From NCBI GenBank assembly GCA_025677825.1, contig JAIXMO010000015.1:434001-498000 (forward strand): a DNA stretch of 64,000 bases, read 5' to 3'. A model generated the notes under the pieces. The model searched no databases, had not been told where the DNA came from, and was given only the letters and a program-made list of their open reading frames with translations. The position numbers and the translations under genes were made by a program. Each line of letters begins with the position of its first letter. Positions within the stretch are counted from its first letter, which is position 1. The DNA is from Helicostylum pulchrum (taxonomy: Eukaryota; Mucoromycota; Mucoromycetes; Mucorales; Mucoraceae). Below, piece after piece: positions 46,124-58,312 of this stretch.

Positions 46124-46583
46124 ATGCGCACTGTTGCCCTTGTTGCCTTCATGGTTGCTGTTTTTATACTTTTTACTGGTGGCGACGCATATACAATCAA
46201 TAGAAAACGACGTCTATCATTAGATGAAGGAGAACTTTGGAATACTGGTATGTTTGAAGAATATATTGGTAATACACACGGTAAAAAAGAGAAGGTAAAT
46301 AAAGAAAAAAAGATATAATTACGTATAATCCCTTACACTAATATTGCCTTTAGTAAAGCAGCTACGCGGTCAGCTTTCAGAATTGTTTCCCCTTATTGAT
46401 AGTCATGAGACAGTGGCAGAGTCCTTTCTCCAATATAAATATTTATTCGACATAATATTTAATAAAATTGGATCTTTTATTTTTATTTATTCTAACTATA
46501 CTCACGTCAATCATGTATGTACAGTAGGTCTAAGCCAGAGTGTTACGCATATATCATTTATAATGTACATAAAAAAAAATTGA
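46124..46583 (+). CDS. Putative small secreted protein 1
   Basis: The first exon (46124-46247) encodes MRTVALVAFMVAVFILFTGG then DAYTINRKRRLSLDEGELWN, a clear signal peptide followed by a basic KRR site. A gtatgt donor at 46248 and an acceptor at 46353 join to VKQLRGQLSELFPLIDSHET and a hydrophobic tail, 117 residues in all. The splice is supported by phase and a strong donor but is not proven. Without splicing the product is 64 residues. The neighbour at 46648 starts the same way (MRT plus a hydrophobic core) and is spliced at a similar place. Family unknown. Confidence 0.4.
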
Positions 46584-46647
46584 TCAACTATATATAAAAT
46601 GCAAAGAAAAAAAGAGGCATCAGAGAAATATATTCACACTCAAGAAA

Positions 46648-46954
46648 ATGCGTACAACGCTTGTTATAAGTTTTATGATTTTTACTTGTACCAGTGCTCT
46701 TGTCATTAATAAAAACCAAGGCGAAGGCTCTATTCAGTTTAGTAAGCATGATACTAACGTACTTGATTAAAACAAAATTAAAAAGAGAGAGAGTTAATCG
46801 TTCCTTAGATCATGAGTTTGCCTCTGGTCAAGAAAAACGCGGGACTCAAGAGCCATCATCTGTTCAAGAACAACTCAAGGCGCGCGCAATCGGAGGTGAT
46901 ATTCCAGTGGGACAATGCGAAAGGTCAACAAAGAAATGTGTACCCAGAGGTTGA
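46648..46954 (+). CDS. Putative small secreted protein 2
   Basis: Two exons, 46648-46741 and 46809-46954, give 79 residues. The N-terminus MRTTLVISFMIFTCTSALVI is a signal peptide. The mature part is polar (HEFASGQEKRGTQEPSSVQE) and ends with two cysteines in GQCERSTKKCVPRG. The intron has donor gtaagc, a perfect TACTAAC branch site at 46752-46758 and acceptor ccttag, which strongly supports the model. This gene and its upstream neighbour look like a small paralogous pair. No known family; a secreted peptide or effector-like role is only a guess from the signal peptide and size. Confidence 0.5.
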
Positions 46955-47093
46955 TAAACTTCAACAGTTTTAAAATAAAAAATGTATTTCAATCCGCAAT
47001 CGGAAATAATTTATGTCAAATATATTAATCTAACAAGGGACCTTATCGTGTTTTTTCATCTTTTATTTTTATCTTTCAAATTGACTATTAGTT

Positions 47094-47190
47094 TACAGTA
47101 TTGGCTCTATTTAAAGATGTTCTATTATAAGGGAGAGATTTTTTCCAGTTTACCACGCTTTAACGCCACTATAAACACTCATTTAAAATA
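47094..47190 (+). mobile_element. Isolated transposon left terminus
   Basis: TA-CAGTATTGGCTCTATTTA at 47094, followed by a subterminal region ('cacgctttaacgccactat') like that after the terminus at 18671 ('ccgctttaacatcactat'). No matching right end seen downstream. It is a diverged or truncated copy. Confidence 0.6.
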
Positions 47191-47354
47191 AGGTTGGGAG
47201 AGTAGTACAAACATTAATGTTACACCCTGGTTTCTAATAAGCCACTTCGGTTTTCTTTGTGTATTTCAATTAAGATTCATTTCCCTACAAGGAAAAAAAT
47301 ATTATATTGAATAGACATTGAGGGTTAGAAAATCTTGTTATTGCAGCTAAAAAG

Positions 47355-48690
47355 AAGACGGGAGACAGTATGGAAGAAGAAGAAGATCATTCTGATCGTC
47401 GTGCCGAGAAGAAATGTCCGAAGTGCCTCTTCAGTGCGAAACTGCAAGGCTTTGGATCAGGCGTCTTGTACAAGTCAGATATTTTTCAGTGTTAAGTAAC
47501 TGAATTGCGCCATAAGACGTGACGTTGACGAGGAAAAAGGGATTATGTATGTTCACGGATCTTACGCTCAAAAACACCTTATGGAAGAAGAACTGGTTAA
47601 GGTGGATAAGATGATTAAAAAAACCCCGTCAGAATTTTTGATGCTGAAGAATACGTCGAGGCTATAAATCCTATTCTTTTAAATAAGAATAGAATGAAGC
47701 ACAGAAATTAGAAAATCCCAAATTAGAAGTCTTCTCAGCAGTCTTCGCAACAAAGACCTCCCTTTTGAAGAGTTCGCGAAGATTGAAGGCGAATCTACTG
47801 ACTGCATAATATCTGCTTCTTCGAAGTTTTGTATCATGTTCTCTGCTCCTGAGATGACCAAGACTAAGCTTCCTTTTGAGACGCAGCCCATGATGACGGG
47901 TGACACATACAAAGCTGTATGTGTAGGGTATTACTTGGTTTCCACCGTAATTTACGTACCCGACTTGAAGAAACACGTAGTAATTTTCCAAGCAATCATC
48001 AAAAAGCTTGATACCAATCAATTCGCCGTGTACTTCGAGGCGTTATTCAAGTTATTCGAGATTGTTCCCGAAACCTTCCTCGGTATGATCATGGATTTTT
48101 CGTTGGCCCAAAGTTAGGGGTTTCTCGGGGACGCTCTTTTCTTCTTTTGGCTTGACAAGGCTCATGCAATGCCTTTTTTAAAAAGGCTGTTACATGCATT
48201 GGAAGCAATCTGTGCAAATAATTGTCTCCAACTATGCAGTTGTGCCACCTAATAAGAGCAACCTCTTTGAAACCTTGACATATCAACTGCAAAGTACTAC
48301 CAATAGAAGCGTTTTCATCGAATCTGGTCGCAAGATTCTTACGGGATTTCCGAGTGCTCCTCTCTGGATTAAATGGTGGCTACAACCTTCAATTACAAGC
48401 ACCATCTTTAACTGTAGAACGTTGATGAAGGATGATTTGCGTAAGCATGAGTCTCGTACTTCCGACACTATTGAATCCTACCACAGTGCTTTGTACCGTC
48501 TCATACCAAAGAGAAAGGCCTTGGGTACTAGCCTCCGCCTTTTGTTACAAGTGCGTAAAAAAAGACGCGCGTCTTATTCTTCGTCTTTGTCACGTAAGAT
48601 TGTTATTGGCGATGGATTCGCTTATATGAAAGCAGACGAATGGCGTGTTTACTTTGTTTATTTCTCCTTTATTGTTCAAATCTCGTATAC
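47355..48690 (+). pseudogene. Degenerate MULE-type transposase gene
   Basis: Plus-strand protein-like sequence split over several frames. It starts with MEEEEDHSDRRAEKKCPKCL, a Cys pair as in a FLYWCH/SWIM-type zinc-binding head. VHGSYAQKHLMEEELVKVDK, then YLVSTVIYVPDLKKHVVIFQ, FLGMIMDFSLAQS and IKWWLQPSITSTIFNCRTLM follow, then TIESYHSALYRLIPKRKAL. MDFSLAQ and the WW/W-x-H-like tail resemble MULE-superfamily transposases common in Mucorales. Stops and frameshifts (e.g. 47491, 48115, 48230) make it dead. The GC content is higher than its surroundings, consistent with a foreign insertion. Confidence 0.6.
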
Positions 48691-48872
48691 CAACAGCTAA
48701 TTACGATAATTGGATGATGTTTGCTGATGCTGTTACTACGATGAGCAAAAACAGTCTTAGTATTGAAGATGCAAGAAATGGACACGAAAAAATGGTTACA
48801 ATTTGTAATCAATTTGAAACGTTGTATGGAAAAGAGAGTTTATATTGTGGAAGTTACATCTTTAGAATATGA
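48690..48872 (+). pseudogene. Second transposase-like fragment
   Basis: YDNWMMFADAVTTMSKNSLS then IEDARNGHEKMVTICNQFET and LYGKESLYC look like the helical segment with a conserved Tyr-Gly found in several fungal transposon proteins. It is cut off at 48872 and not followed by the usual downstream part. Family not certain. Confidence 0.35.
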
Positions 48873-49766
48873 TATTGAGAAGTATTTTGAGACTGAAGAA
48901 TAATTCTATAATTTAGCTTCAGTCTTTTAATCCCCTCATCGCGACTTTTAAATGAATTTCGGCTCATTGCAAGAGAAAACTGGTACAATACCGTGCTTTT
49001 CAAAATCGAAGATCTCTTTTCTGCCATAAAGTATAAAGCACAACATGCTACATATGCCGCAGTTTTCAAAAAAAAAAAAAAATAGGCATTCATACGTCTA
49101 AGGTAACTCATGCAAACCGAAAAAGCGCCTTAAACATGATGGCACAGGAGGACGTATCTGACAATTAACAACGTATGATCGGAAGATGGGGAACAGATAG
49201 AATGGCTGGTTGCTACCTATCAGGTCTTCCTACAGATGCTATTAAATGTCTTGCTGGATTTAGTTGAAAAAAGGGCGACTATTTCATCAGCAGAACAACG
49301 GTAGAGCCTTCTGAATCTCTTCAAGGATATAAGAATGGAAGCACATAGATATATTTTCTCTTTCATTTAGTAAAAAAAAAAATGCGTATTCCCTTTTACT
49401 TTTCTTCACTAAATCATGCAAAAAAAAAAAGCATTTTTTTAATCCAAAAAAAAAGTAATTTACTTTAACACACAGTCAATTTATGTGGTCAGCCCGAAAA
49501 GAGCTGTTTACTTATTTCGGTATCATGGAAACAGATACATTTCTTCTGGCGCTAGATTACAGAGTTTCGTATTTGCGTAAGATAGTTACCAGCATTATGT
49601 CTCTCCATTTACTGAAAGCTATTTATTTTTTCGCGCCTAGCACAAAGTTAGCCAATGAAAATGATGTATTCATACTTACTCACAACTAGTCCATTTATTT
49701 TGATGCATATTCTCTTTTTTTCCCCTTTCTTTTTTTTCTTTCTTTTTTATTATTACTATACGATAC
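48873..49766. other. Intergenic region with transposon debris
   Basis: A/T-run-rich sequence. A 68-codon ORF at 49483-49689 has no recognisable features. The segment before 49767 is the transporter promoter. Confidence 0.4.
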
Positions 49767-51554
49767 ATGGGAAAAAGGGAAAGAAACGTATCTATTCTAT
49801 CATCGGAAGAAGTAGTTCGTAGTTATGACTCTATTTCTGTATCGAGTACAGAACGAGAAAAAGTTGAGGTGACTGAACGGAGGTTATTGCGTAAGCTTGA
49901 TTTCAGGTATTAGAGCAAAATAAATAAAGTTATGATTTTTGGGGGTTTTAATAAACCTGGTATTTTCTTTATATAGATTGATCCCTTGGTTATCCGTACT
50001 GTATTTATTACTTAGTCTTGATAGAAATAATATTGGAAATGCTCGACTTGGTACACTAGAAAAGGATTTGAATCTTGTTGGAAATGATTATTACACTGCC
50101 CTGACTATTTTCTTTGCTGGTAAGTTTTTAATAGTTACACACTAGTTAGGAAAAAAAAAAAACTTATAGGTCGTACCAGGTTACGTTTTATTTCATATTC
50201 CTTCCAATTTATTGGTAAAGAAATTAAGGCCTTCCAGATGGATTTCTAGTACCATGATACTTTGGGGCGTTTGTTCTTTAAGGTAAAAGTGTTATATATA
50301 TATATATACATACATATATAGTTTACTGATGATAGGATTATAGTCAAGCGTTTACGCACAATGCAGCTGGTTTAATTGCGTGCAGATTCTTTTTAGGAGT
50401 ATTTGAAACAGGTGTAGGGCCTTCTACACCTTTATTTCTTTCTTTTTGGTATCAGCGAGATGAATTGGCTACGAGAGTAGCAATTTATTTTGGATCATCT
50501 ACAGTAGCAGGTGCATTTGCAGGTGCGATTGCTTATGGCGTACTTGGTACTTTAGAAGGAGCACATGGTATTGCAGGATGGAGGTAATATACACGTATAT
50601 ATTTTTTTATGTTTATCATATTTCCTAATCTGTATATTATTTCAAGATGGTTATTTATTGTTGAAGCCTTACCTACAATTGTATTAGGGTTTCTGAGCTT
50701 TATGGTGTTACCAGATACACCAGAAACAGCAGGTAAATGGCTTACAGCAGAAGAAAAACGAGTAGCTATTGAAAGGACTGAAAGGAGTGGTAACACTGAT
50801 GAAAAATCATTTGATAAAAAGCAATTTGTTGCAGCTTTAATTGATTACAAGGTTTGGTTTTCAGGTAAGTACTACCTTAAGTATTCTCTCTCCATGACTA
50901 ATACTTTTTGAAAAAGTTGTGATATATATTGGCTTAAATATTGCACTTGCTAGTTTTTCTATATTTTTACCTACTATTATTCGAGATATGGGATTTAGCT
51001 CATTGAAAGCACAACTTTTATCTATTCCACCTTATATTGCAGCAGCTTGTCTTGTATTTGTGGTCTCTTGGAACTCGGATCGTACACTTCAAAGAGCGTA
51101 TCACATTATTGTGGTGTGTGTAATCGGAGTTTTAGGGTACGTTCTTTTACTTGCAACAACCAAGATTGGATTACGTTACACTGGAGCAGTTCTTGTTGCT
51201 TGTGGCATATACCCGATTATTCCATTAACCTTATCCTGGGTCTCTAATAACCAATTAGGGCATACCAAGAGAGGTGTTGCTATTGCCATGACTAGTATGA
51301 TTGCTCAATGCTTTTCAATGTTGGGAACTCAAATCTATCGAACTGAAGACGGACCTCAATATATTAAAGGTCATACAATTTGTCTCATCTTTCTTTCTTT
51401 GGCAGCTTGTTCAGCTTGTCTATTAAGAATTTTGTTGGCGCGTGAGAATCGTAAAAGAAATGAACTTTACGGTGTACCTGAATCCAGTGATATGTCTGGA
51501 CTCATTATCGAAGATTTGTACGATAAACATCCTCAATTTAGATATGCTTTATAA
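49767..51554 (+). CDS. MFS transporter of the anion:cation symporter (Dal5-like) family
   Basis: Six to seven exons from MGKRERNVSILSSEEVVRSY (49767) to the stop at 51554. The hydrophilic N-terminus leads to helix 1 and the family loop LSLDRNNIGNARLGTLEKDL. Next come the helix 4/5 motif ACRFFLGVFETGVGPSTPLF with SFWYQRDELATRVAIYFGSS, then GFLSFMVLPDTPETAGKWLT. The C-terminal bundle starts VVIYIGLNIALASFSIFLPT and contains WVSNNQLGHTKRGVAIAM. About twelve membrane segments can be counted. Fungal members import allantoate, nicotinate, pantothenate and related organic anions; the substrate here cannot be told. The first exon ends at 49907 and joins at 49977. Confidence 0.88.
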
Positions 51555-51676
51555 TTTTATTTATTTATTTATAATCATTAATGCTATTTTTATACATATA
51601 AATCGGTAAAATAATACCAAAATACGGATTCTTTTTTGGTCGTTTTTTTTTTCTTTTTTTTTCTTTTTCTTTTTCT

Positions 51677-52687
51677 TTAATTGGGTGCCATATAATTACC
51701 AGGTACAAGGCCTCTCTTTTTCTGCGATAATTGTTCAGCAAACCACCAACCATCTGGTTGTCTATTAAGAATAGCAAAATTCTCGTTGGCACTAAACGAT
51801 AATTCAGAGGGAATCTAAAAAAAAAAAGCAGGGTTCAGTTATCTAATCAAATTATTGCTATTTCTTTTTTTATATCTCTTACTTGAGCAGTGTAATTCCA
51901 TAATGCGCGAGCTATAATAAATATAAAGCTTTAGTTCTTCTTCTTTTTAATAATAGTTATAATAATAAAAAAAGGGCTAGTTCTTACAATACTGTAAAAT
52001 AAATGCACCATCTTCTAAACGCTCGGGGCGAGATCTAGGCTTAGCGGCGGTAGGCTGTGTCGGAGAAGGGTTTTGCTGAGCAGGTTGTGCAATTCCTCTC
52101 TGTTGCTGTTGCTGTTGCTGTTGTTGCTGTGGTTGTTGTTGTTGAAGAAGACGAGGTTGGGAATTTTGTTGTAAAGGAGACAGTTGTCTAGGAGACTGCC
52201 GAGGAACAATTTGAGTAGGAGTAGGTTCACCTGCCATGACAACCTTTTGTAAATGATCAAAAGCAGAGTGAGCGTTCTCATGCTTGGATGGGTCTAAATG
52301 AGCATATCCATTGCTAGGTACATATTTAGAAGCAGCAAAACCCTGAAGCTCAGTAGGAGTTGGAGTGTTTTCTGAATTATTCGATAAAGATTCCCCTGAA
52401 CGTCTTGAAGTTGTAGCCCATTTTTCGTCTGTTTTAGAAATACTAGACCGTAAAGAAGGAGTTGGAGATGTAAGAGGTGATGCTAATGCAGGATTGAATG
52501 AGGGATTAGGTACAGGCCTGAATCTATCACTGTCAAGGTATTCGTCTGTATATTTGTGGTTAACTGGGTCAACTGCTTCTCCCAAATCTTCAATCTTCTT
52601 CTTTTTATCCTTTTTGTCCTTTTTGTCCTTTTTATCCTTCTTTTCCTTCTTGTCCTTTTTTTCCTTCTTTTCTTTTTGCTCAACCAT
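51677..52687 (-). CDS. SH3-domain protein with lysine-rich head and polyglutamine tract
   Basis: Minus strand, start 52687, stop 51677, three exons. The N-terminus is a lysine/aspartate repeat (KEKKEKKDKKEKKDKKDKK) encoded by near-tandem DNA repeats at 52599-52683. A Ser/Pro-rich middle follows, with PTSPTPS-like phosphosite clusters and a Gln-rich tract at 52100-52145. Exons 2 and 3 supply an SH3 domain at the very C-terminus: RALWNYTAQIPSELSFSANE, then NFAILNRQPDGWWFAEQ and KRGLVPGNYMAPN. SH3 modules bind proline motifs in polarity and endocytosis proteins. I cannot name the orthologue. Confidence 0.82.
52100..52145. repeat. CAG/CAA-type trinucleotide tract (polyglutamine)
   Basis: On the plus strand, TTGCTG units encode a glutamine run of about ten residues in the SH3 protein, with shorter Gln clusters beside it. 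Confidence 0.85.
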
Positions 52688-53695
52688 TTTTTTTTTAAAA
52701 ATAAATAAATAGAAATGAAATGAAAAAAAAGAGAAACAAACAAATTACTGGTTTTTATATTAAAAAATTTAAAAACATCTTGATTTGGAAACAAGTCACC
52801 CAAAACCCAAACCCGAAAATATGACGAAGAAATAAGCAGCACATTTTGGTGGAGCATGATTGTCATTCTGCATTTAATAATAACGCATTTAATGTTATAA
52901 GAGTCGTTGTAGTTTCGCTCATCAAGTGCGCGTACCTGTATGTTTAAACAGGTACAGAAAAAAAAAACAAATAAACTTTTTTCATTGGTTACCTTTTCTG
53001 CCAAGGTGATATCACGCACACTCGTGTGAGGATCATTGCAGCCAAGCAAAATTTAGTACTTGGACGGAACTAAGAAACCTTGCATTCGATTACATATTTT
53101 CGATTACTTATTTATAAAATGTCTTGAAACAACAAGGGCAGAAGACCCCCTTTCAAAGAAAAAATGTAGTCGTGTAGATAATGCAGTCAATAACAACAAC
53201 AACAACAACAACAAAACGTGTTTCGTCTCTTTCTCTAAAGTATTTAAAGACGTTCAACTAAGAATAATACTTAACCGTGGTTCCCCTATCTCATTGTAAG
53301 TGGTTGATAATCTATATATCCAAAATAAAAAGTTGTGTCTATTCCAATTGACGATATCGTATAATAATCGCTCAACTCCAGTTAGATTGCTGTCGCATTA
53401 GTCGACGCATTTTACACATTTTATAGTTAGACACTGGGAAATCCGATCTCTTCTCTTTAAGTATCTATCTAAATCATATACAGCACCTTAAGGTTGTGTT
53501 AAGACATACTTTACTATCGAACTATGTAAACAATCCATCTCATAAGACAACTTTATGCTTCGATATATGCCTGAATCAAGTGTAACAAAAATACTTGTCA
53601 CAAAAAAAAGTCACTTTTTTCTTTTAAAAATATGAAGCAAAAAATAGATAAAACGCGTTTAAACGTGATTTAAATGTAGACAGACTAAGAACTAG
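52688..53695. other. Intergenic region
   Basis: 1 kb, with a CAA microsatellite at about 53192-53215 and no convincing gene. The ORF at 53060-53299 includes that repeat and is rejected. Confidence 0.45.
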
Positions 53696-55417
53696 AACCT
53701 ACATAAAGCAAGAAACTGAAGACAGCAAATAACATTTGAAATACGCTTTGTATTCTCCAGTGAAGATTGAATCGCCTTCTTTAGAAATAAGCAGGTATGA
53801 AAAAAGGCGGCTTTTCAAAGACTTTAAGTTGTAAGTGTTAAAATATAGAAAGGAGAACAATTTTGTTTAAAAATACGACAAGGTACTCACTACGTATATA
53901 TATACATATATAGCTTTATCGAAAGATATAAAAAACAATCACTGTATTATTTGTGATCACTTTTAAAAGAAGACCAACTTACCTTCATCACGAACTTCAC
54001 TCGCATAAAACGAAACAGACGCCAATTATCGACCTAAAAGGCAGTTGCTGCAACATTTGCAATAAGGCATACAAAAGTACAAGAGAATATCGCACACATA
54101 TGGCCACTCTAAATAATGTTCATATTCCAGCTATCAGACCAAGAATAAAAGCAAACCAATCGAAAACGCCCGATTTCGAAGATCCAAATAATTACTGTAA
54201 TTCATGTGATTTCACTTTCAAGAGTCGATACATCTATCATAATCACTTGATTAAAATACATCGTATGCTATATCCAAAACCCTTGACAGAACCAATAAGT
54301 ATGAGGCCCACAGTTGATATTTTAAGTATGCGTTGTGATGCCTGTAAAAAAAATTTGATATCAAGAAAATTTATATACGGCATTTGGTTAGAGATCATGG
54401 AATGACTTTACCAGACGCTTACACAGAACCAAGCAATTTTGATTCTAAAAATCTTTATTGTAAAGTGTGTGATGTACGGTACTTGGGAAGAGGAGCTTTT
54501 ACTACTCACTTGCGAAAAACTCATTCTACAGCAAATCCGCCTTTTTCTGATTTGATGCCAGATATGAACGATCAAAATAATTATTATGTTACATGCGATA
54601 AAACATATTCCACTAAAGAGTACTATCAACGCCATCTGTTTTCCGTTCATCTTGACAAATTACCAGAACTTTACCAAGGAATAGATTGTACCCGCCCTGT
54701 GAAGTATAGTAAGTATTGTGCTGACTGAAAAAAGGTATTCCTGTTGAAACATGGACATCGACTTCATAAAAGTAAAATCCACGGCGTCGATGACCCACTC
54801 AAACAATTGCCAAATGGTGATGGTCCAGATCTTAGCGATCCAAATAAGCATTGTACTTTATGCGATAGAACATATACTTCCAGATATGGTTATCGTCTCC
54901 ACTCAGCTAATATTCATAATTTGCTTATACTTCCAATACGCACGGGACATATCATACCTAGCAATACAGCGCCTATTGTTGACCCTTTATACAAGCATTG
55001 TAATGTCTGTGATAAATTATATAAATCACCGAGTTCCTATCGACAGCACATGGTCAGATATCACCACGTAAAGTCCTTCGCAACTAGAATGATTTCACAG
55101 ATAGTTAATCGTAATGAAGAACCAGTTATTGACGAAATAGGCTGTACAATGGTACAGCCTGTGACAAAACGTACAAAACTAGAGACGGTTATACAGATCA
55201 TTTGCGTAAGATTCATGGCATCCTACTATCTAAACGAAAGTATAAACGACTACATATTAACCACCGTATTATTCCCGACATGAATAATAAAAATAATCAT
55301 TGTGTCTCATGCAATAGAACTTACTCTGGTAGATCTGAATATAATCGTCACTTGGTTAGATTCCATAATATGAAAAACCAAGAAAGTAAGCAAGAAGATA
55401 CAGACAAAAAAGTTTAA
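53696..55417 (+). pseudogene. Decayed C2H2 zinc-finger gene, paralogue of 27780-29596
   Basis: The upstream exon reads TYIKQETEDSK then stop, then YALYSPVKIESPSLEIS, matching IKQETDDSKESLKCALYSSV of the other copy. The finger region carries a frameshift near 53966, another in an A8 run at about 54346-54353, a TGA in place of Cys at 54726-54728, and a frameshift near 55140. Fingers remain readable: CNICNKAYKSTREYRTHM, CNVCDKLYKSPSSYRQHM, CDKTYKTRDGYTDHLRKIH, CVSCNRTYSGRSEYNRHL. With at least four lesions it is not translated as one protein. Confidence 0.75.
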
Positions 55418-55637
55418 TATTCAAGGATAGAGGCGAATTCCCCTATTATTTCGTATTATTATATTAACTAAATACTTTGACAAGTATCATTTGCTTTTAG
55501 TTACGTTACTTATCAAAGTATTAGAAAACTATCACTAGGACACACACATTTTAACCCATAAAGAAAAAAAAAATATGCAACTTATAAACATTTATTATTA
55601 TTTTCTTTCTATACAATCTTATTAAACAATGATAAAT

Positions 55638-57245
55638 TTACTCCCATTCAATGGTAGCAGGAGGTTTGGAACTGATATCGTATACAACACGGTTAACACC
55701 CTTGACTTCGTTAATAATTCTAGAAGAAATACGTTTCAAGGTCATAAACCATTCCGCACCAGTCATGACATCAGCAGTCATGAAATCGGTGGTTTCGACA
55801 GCTCTTAAAGCAATAACTTGCTCATAAGTACGCTTGTCACCCATAACACCAACAGCCTTAACGTTAAGTAAAGCTGCATAAGCTTGAGAGATTTGACGAT
55901 AGAAACCACCCTTTTTTATTTCTTCGATATAAATGTTATCAGCTAAACGAGCAATTTGAACTTGTTCGCGAGTGACTTCACCAAGGACGCGAATAGCAAT
56001 ACCTGGTCCAGGGAAAGGATGGCGCCATACTAATTCATCGTCAAGACCCAAGAGAGAACCCAACTTACGAACCTCATCCTTGAAGAGTTCACGAAGAGGT
56101 TCAATTAACTTGAGCTTCATATTCTCCAAAAGACCACCGACATTGTGATGAGTCTTGATGGTAGCAGAGGGACCCTTAAAAGAGATTGATTCAATGACAT
56201 CAGGGTATAAGGTACCTTGTAACAAGTATTCAATTTCACCACCACATTCCTTATCAATGATAGCAGCCTCAGCTTCAAAGACTTCAATAAATGTGTTACC
56301 GATAATCTTACGCTTGGTTTCAGGGTCAGTGACACCTTTAAGACGATCAAGGAATAAATCAGAAGCATCAGCAATCTTGAGGTTAATACCCATCTTGTCA
56401 ACCAACATCTTCTTAACGTTAGCACATTCATTTAAACGCATAACACCATTATCAACAAGAATACCGTGGAAACGATCACCAATAGCCTCATGCATCAATT
56501 TAGCAGCAACAGTAGAATCAACGCCACCAGAAACAGCACCGATAACACGTCCAGTAGGACCAACAAGAGCACGAATACGAGCGATTTCCTTGTCGATAAA
56601 AGATTCCATGGTCCAAGAGGCGTCACACTTACAGATATCAACTACAAAGTTCTTCAATACAGTCTTACCAATAGAAGTATGAGTGACTTCAGGGTGGAAT
56701 TGAATACCGTAAAATGGTTTTTCGTTATGAGCAACAGCGGCAAAAGGAGCAGTGTTGGTGTAACCAATAACTTCAAAGCCAGGTGCGGTGGCAGTGACTT
56801 GATCACCATGCGACATCCAAACTTCTGCCTCGCCATCAAGCGAATTGAAAAGGGCGTCCATGATAGGGTTTTGAGGGTGCTTGTTTAACTTGAGCATAGC
56901 ATAGCCGTACTCACGATGATCGCAGCTTTCAACTTTACCGCCCATAAGGTTGGTCATCTCTTGAAGACCGTAACAGATACCTAAAATAGGTACTCCACAA
57001 TCAAATACAGCGGGATCTACGCGAGGTGCGTCTTTATCATACACTGAGTAAGGAGAACCAGATAAAATAATACCCTTGGGCTTGAAATGGAGATCAGCCA
57101 TCTTTTGTGTGCAAGGTAAAAGTTCACAATAAACACCAAACTCACGAACTCGACGAGTAATCAAGTGAGAGTATTGAGAGCCAAAGTCCAAAATAAGGAC
57201 TGTGTCAAACATTTGACTGACTTCCTTCAAGTTATCTGTTGCCAT
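55638..57245 (-). CDS. GUA1: GMP synthase (glutamine-hydrolysing)
   Basis: Single uninterrupted exon of 535 residues. The class-I glutamine amidotransferase domain has the nucleophile in GICYGLQEM and the His-Glu pair in [11 protein letters not shown]. The ATP-pyrophosphatase domain has the P-loop [16 protein letters not shown]. The C-terminal dimerisation part contains [17 protein letters not shown] and ends [14 protein letters not shown]. It converts XMP, glutamine and ATP to GMP in purine synthesis. It is one of few intronless genes here. The codons are C- and T-rich at third position, suggesting good expression, and produce long antisense ORFs that are not genes. Confidence 0.97.
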   Translation of the reverse strand: MATDNLKEVSQMFDTVLILDFGSQYSHLITRRVREFGVYCELLPCTQKMADLHFKPKGIILSGSPYSVYDKDAPRVDPAVFDCGVPILGICYGLQEMTNLMGGKVESCDHREYGYAMLKLNKHPQNPIMDALFNSLDGEAEVWMSHGDQVTATAPGFEVIGYTNTAPFAAVAHNEKPFYGIQFHPEVTHTSIGKTVLKNFVVDICKCDASWTMESFIDKEIARIRALVGPTGRVIGAVSGGVDSTVAAKLMHEAIGDRFHGILVDNGVMRLNECANVKKMLVDKMGINLKIADASDLFLDRLKGVTDPETKRKIIGNTFIEVFEAEAAIIDKECGGEIEYLLQGTLYPDVIESISFKGPSATIKTHHNVGGLLENMKLKLIEPLRELFKDEVRKLGSLLGLDDELVWRHPFPGPGIAIRVLGEVTREQVQIARLADNIYIEEIKKGGFYRQISQAYAALLNVKAVGVMGDKRTYEQVIALRAVETTDFMTADVMTGAEWFMTLKRISSRIINEVKGVNRVVYDISSKPPATIEWE

Positions 57246-58312
57246 GTTGTATATACGTTAATAAAAAAAAATATTTTTTCTTTTTCTGTTTAGAAAAAAA
57301 AAAAAGCTGGTTTTTATGTGTGTGTGAGTGTTGTTTGGAAGAAAAAGTGTGTCACGGAAAAGCGTCACATAGACTGGGTTCAAAAGGTAATAGAAGAAAA
57401 AAAATGCAGCTTTTTTAGCCTCGTTGATTGGGTGCAACCTACACATATTTGTTAAAATAAGCTAAATGAAACCATGTTGTAACTAGTTTCGTACAAGAAA
57501 TTGGTAGTATAGTTATCCCATGTCAGCCATAACTAACTTTATATCAAGAGGCTTATAAGAATCTACCGATGCTAAGTAGTAAAAGGAAAAACAGAGAGAG
57601 AAGGAAGGGACACACACTGTCATTTATTTTTAATTACTTCTGAAGCAATAGCGGGGAAAGTAAGATTTTTTATCATTGACAGTTACACAGCTCTTTTTTT
57701 TTATGCGCGAATAGTCCAAAAATATAGAGAGCTTTTGGGACACTGTAATAAGTACGAGACATTTAAGTTACTGACAAGTAACTAGACCTCTTCGTCCGTA
57801 TACTCTTGGAAAAAAAAAGAAACGGCAAATGCTCGCCCTTTTTTTAATCTTTTTTTTTAGCCTACAAAGATTCTCATAGTACTTTTTCTTGATTAAAAGT
57901 AAAATGAGTTTTGTTTCAGCTATTAAGGCTATATTAGCGTTTTAAAGTAAACAATAAATATATGCGACTAGATACAGTTTGATAAATGTTTCAGAAAAAA
58001 AAACTTTTAACGTTTTATCCAGTAACCATAAAAAACTGATATACAGATTTATGTAGAAAAAACGCACGTACCAACAGAGGCATAGAAATTACCTTGCAAT
58101 GACAGCCAAAAAGAGCGTTGGTCACTCTAAAAAAAATCTTCTCACCAAGTTAAATTACTCCCTCTCTTTTATAATCTCAAAACGACTCAAAAAACTGAGC
58201 ACAGTCACAAGCCTCATTTTTTTTTTGAAGTTTTTTTTTTTTTGACACCTAGAAAAAAAAACAAGTACCTTTTTTTTTGTTTTTTCTTAAAGCTTATATA
58301 AATATTCAAATC
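57246..58312. other. Intergenic region between GUA1 and bystin
   Basis: 1.07 kb between divergent genes. AT-rich with many A/T runs; no gene or RNA recognised. It holds both promoters. Confidence 0.45.

Noticed and set aside
53060..53299. 79-codon ORF with an Asn run
   Set aside because: It is a translated CAA/AAC microsatellite with no other protein-like features.
56117..56888. Several ORFs antisense or out of frame in GUA1
   Set aside because: They overlap a complete, conserved GMP synthase and have no recognisable domains.
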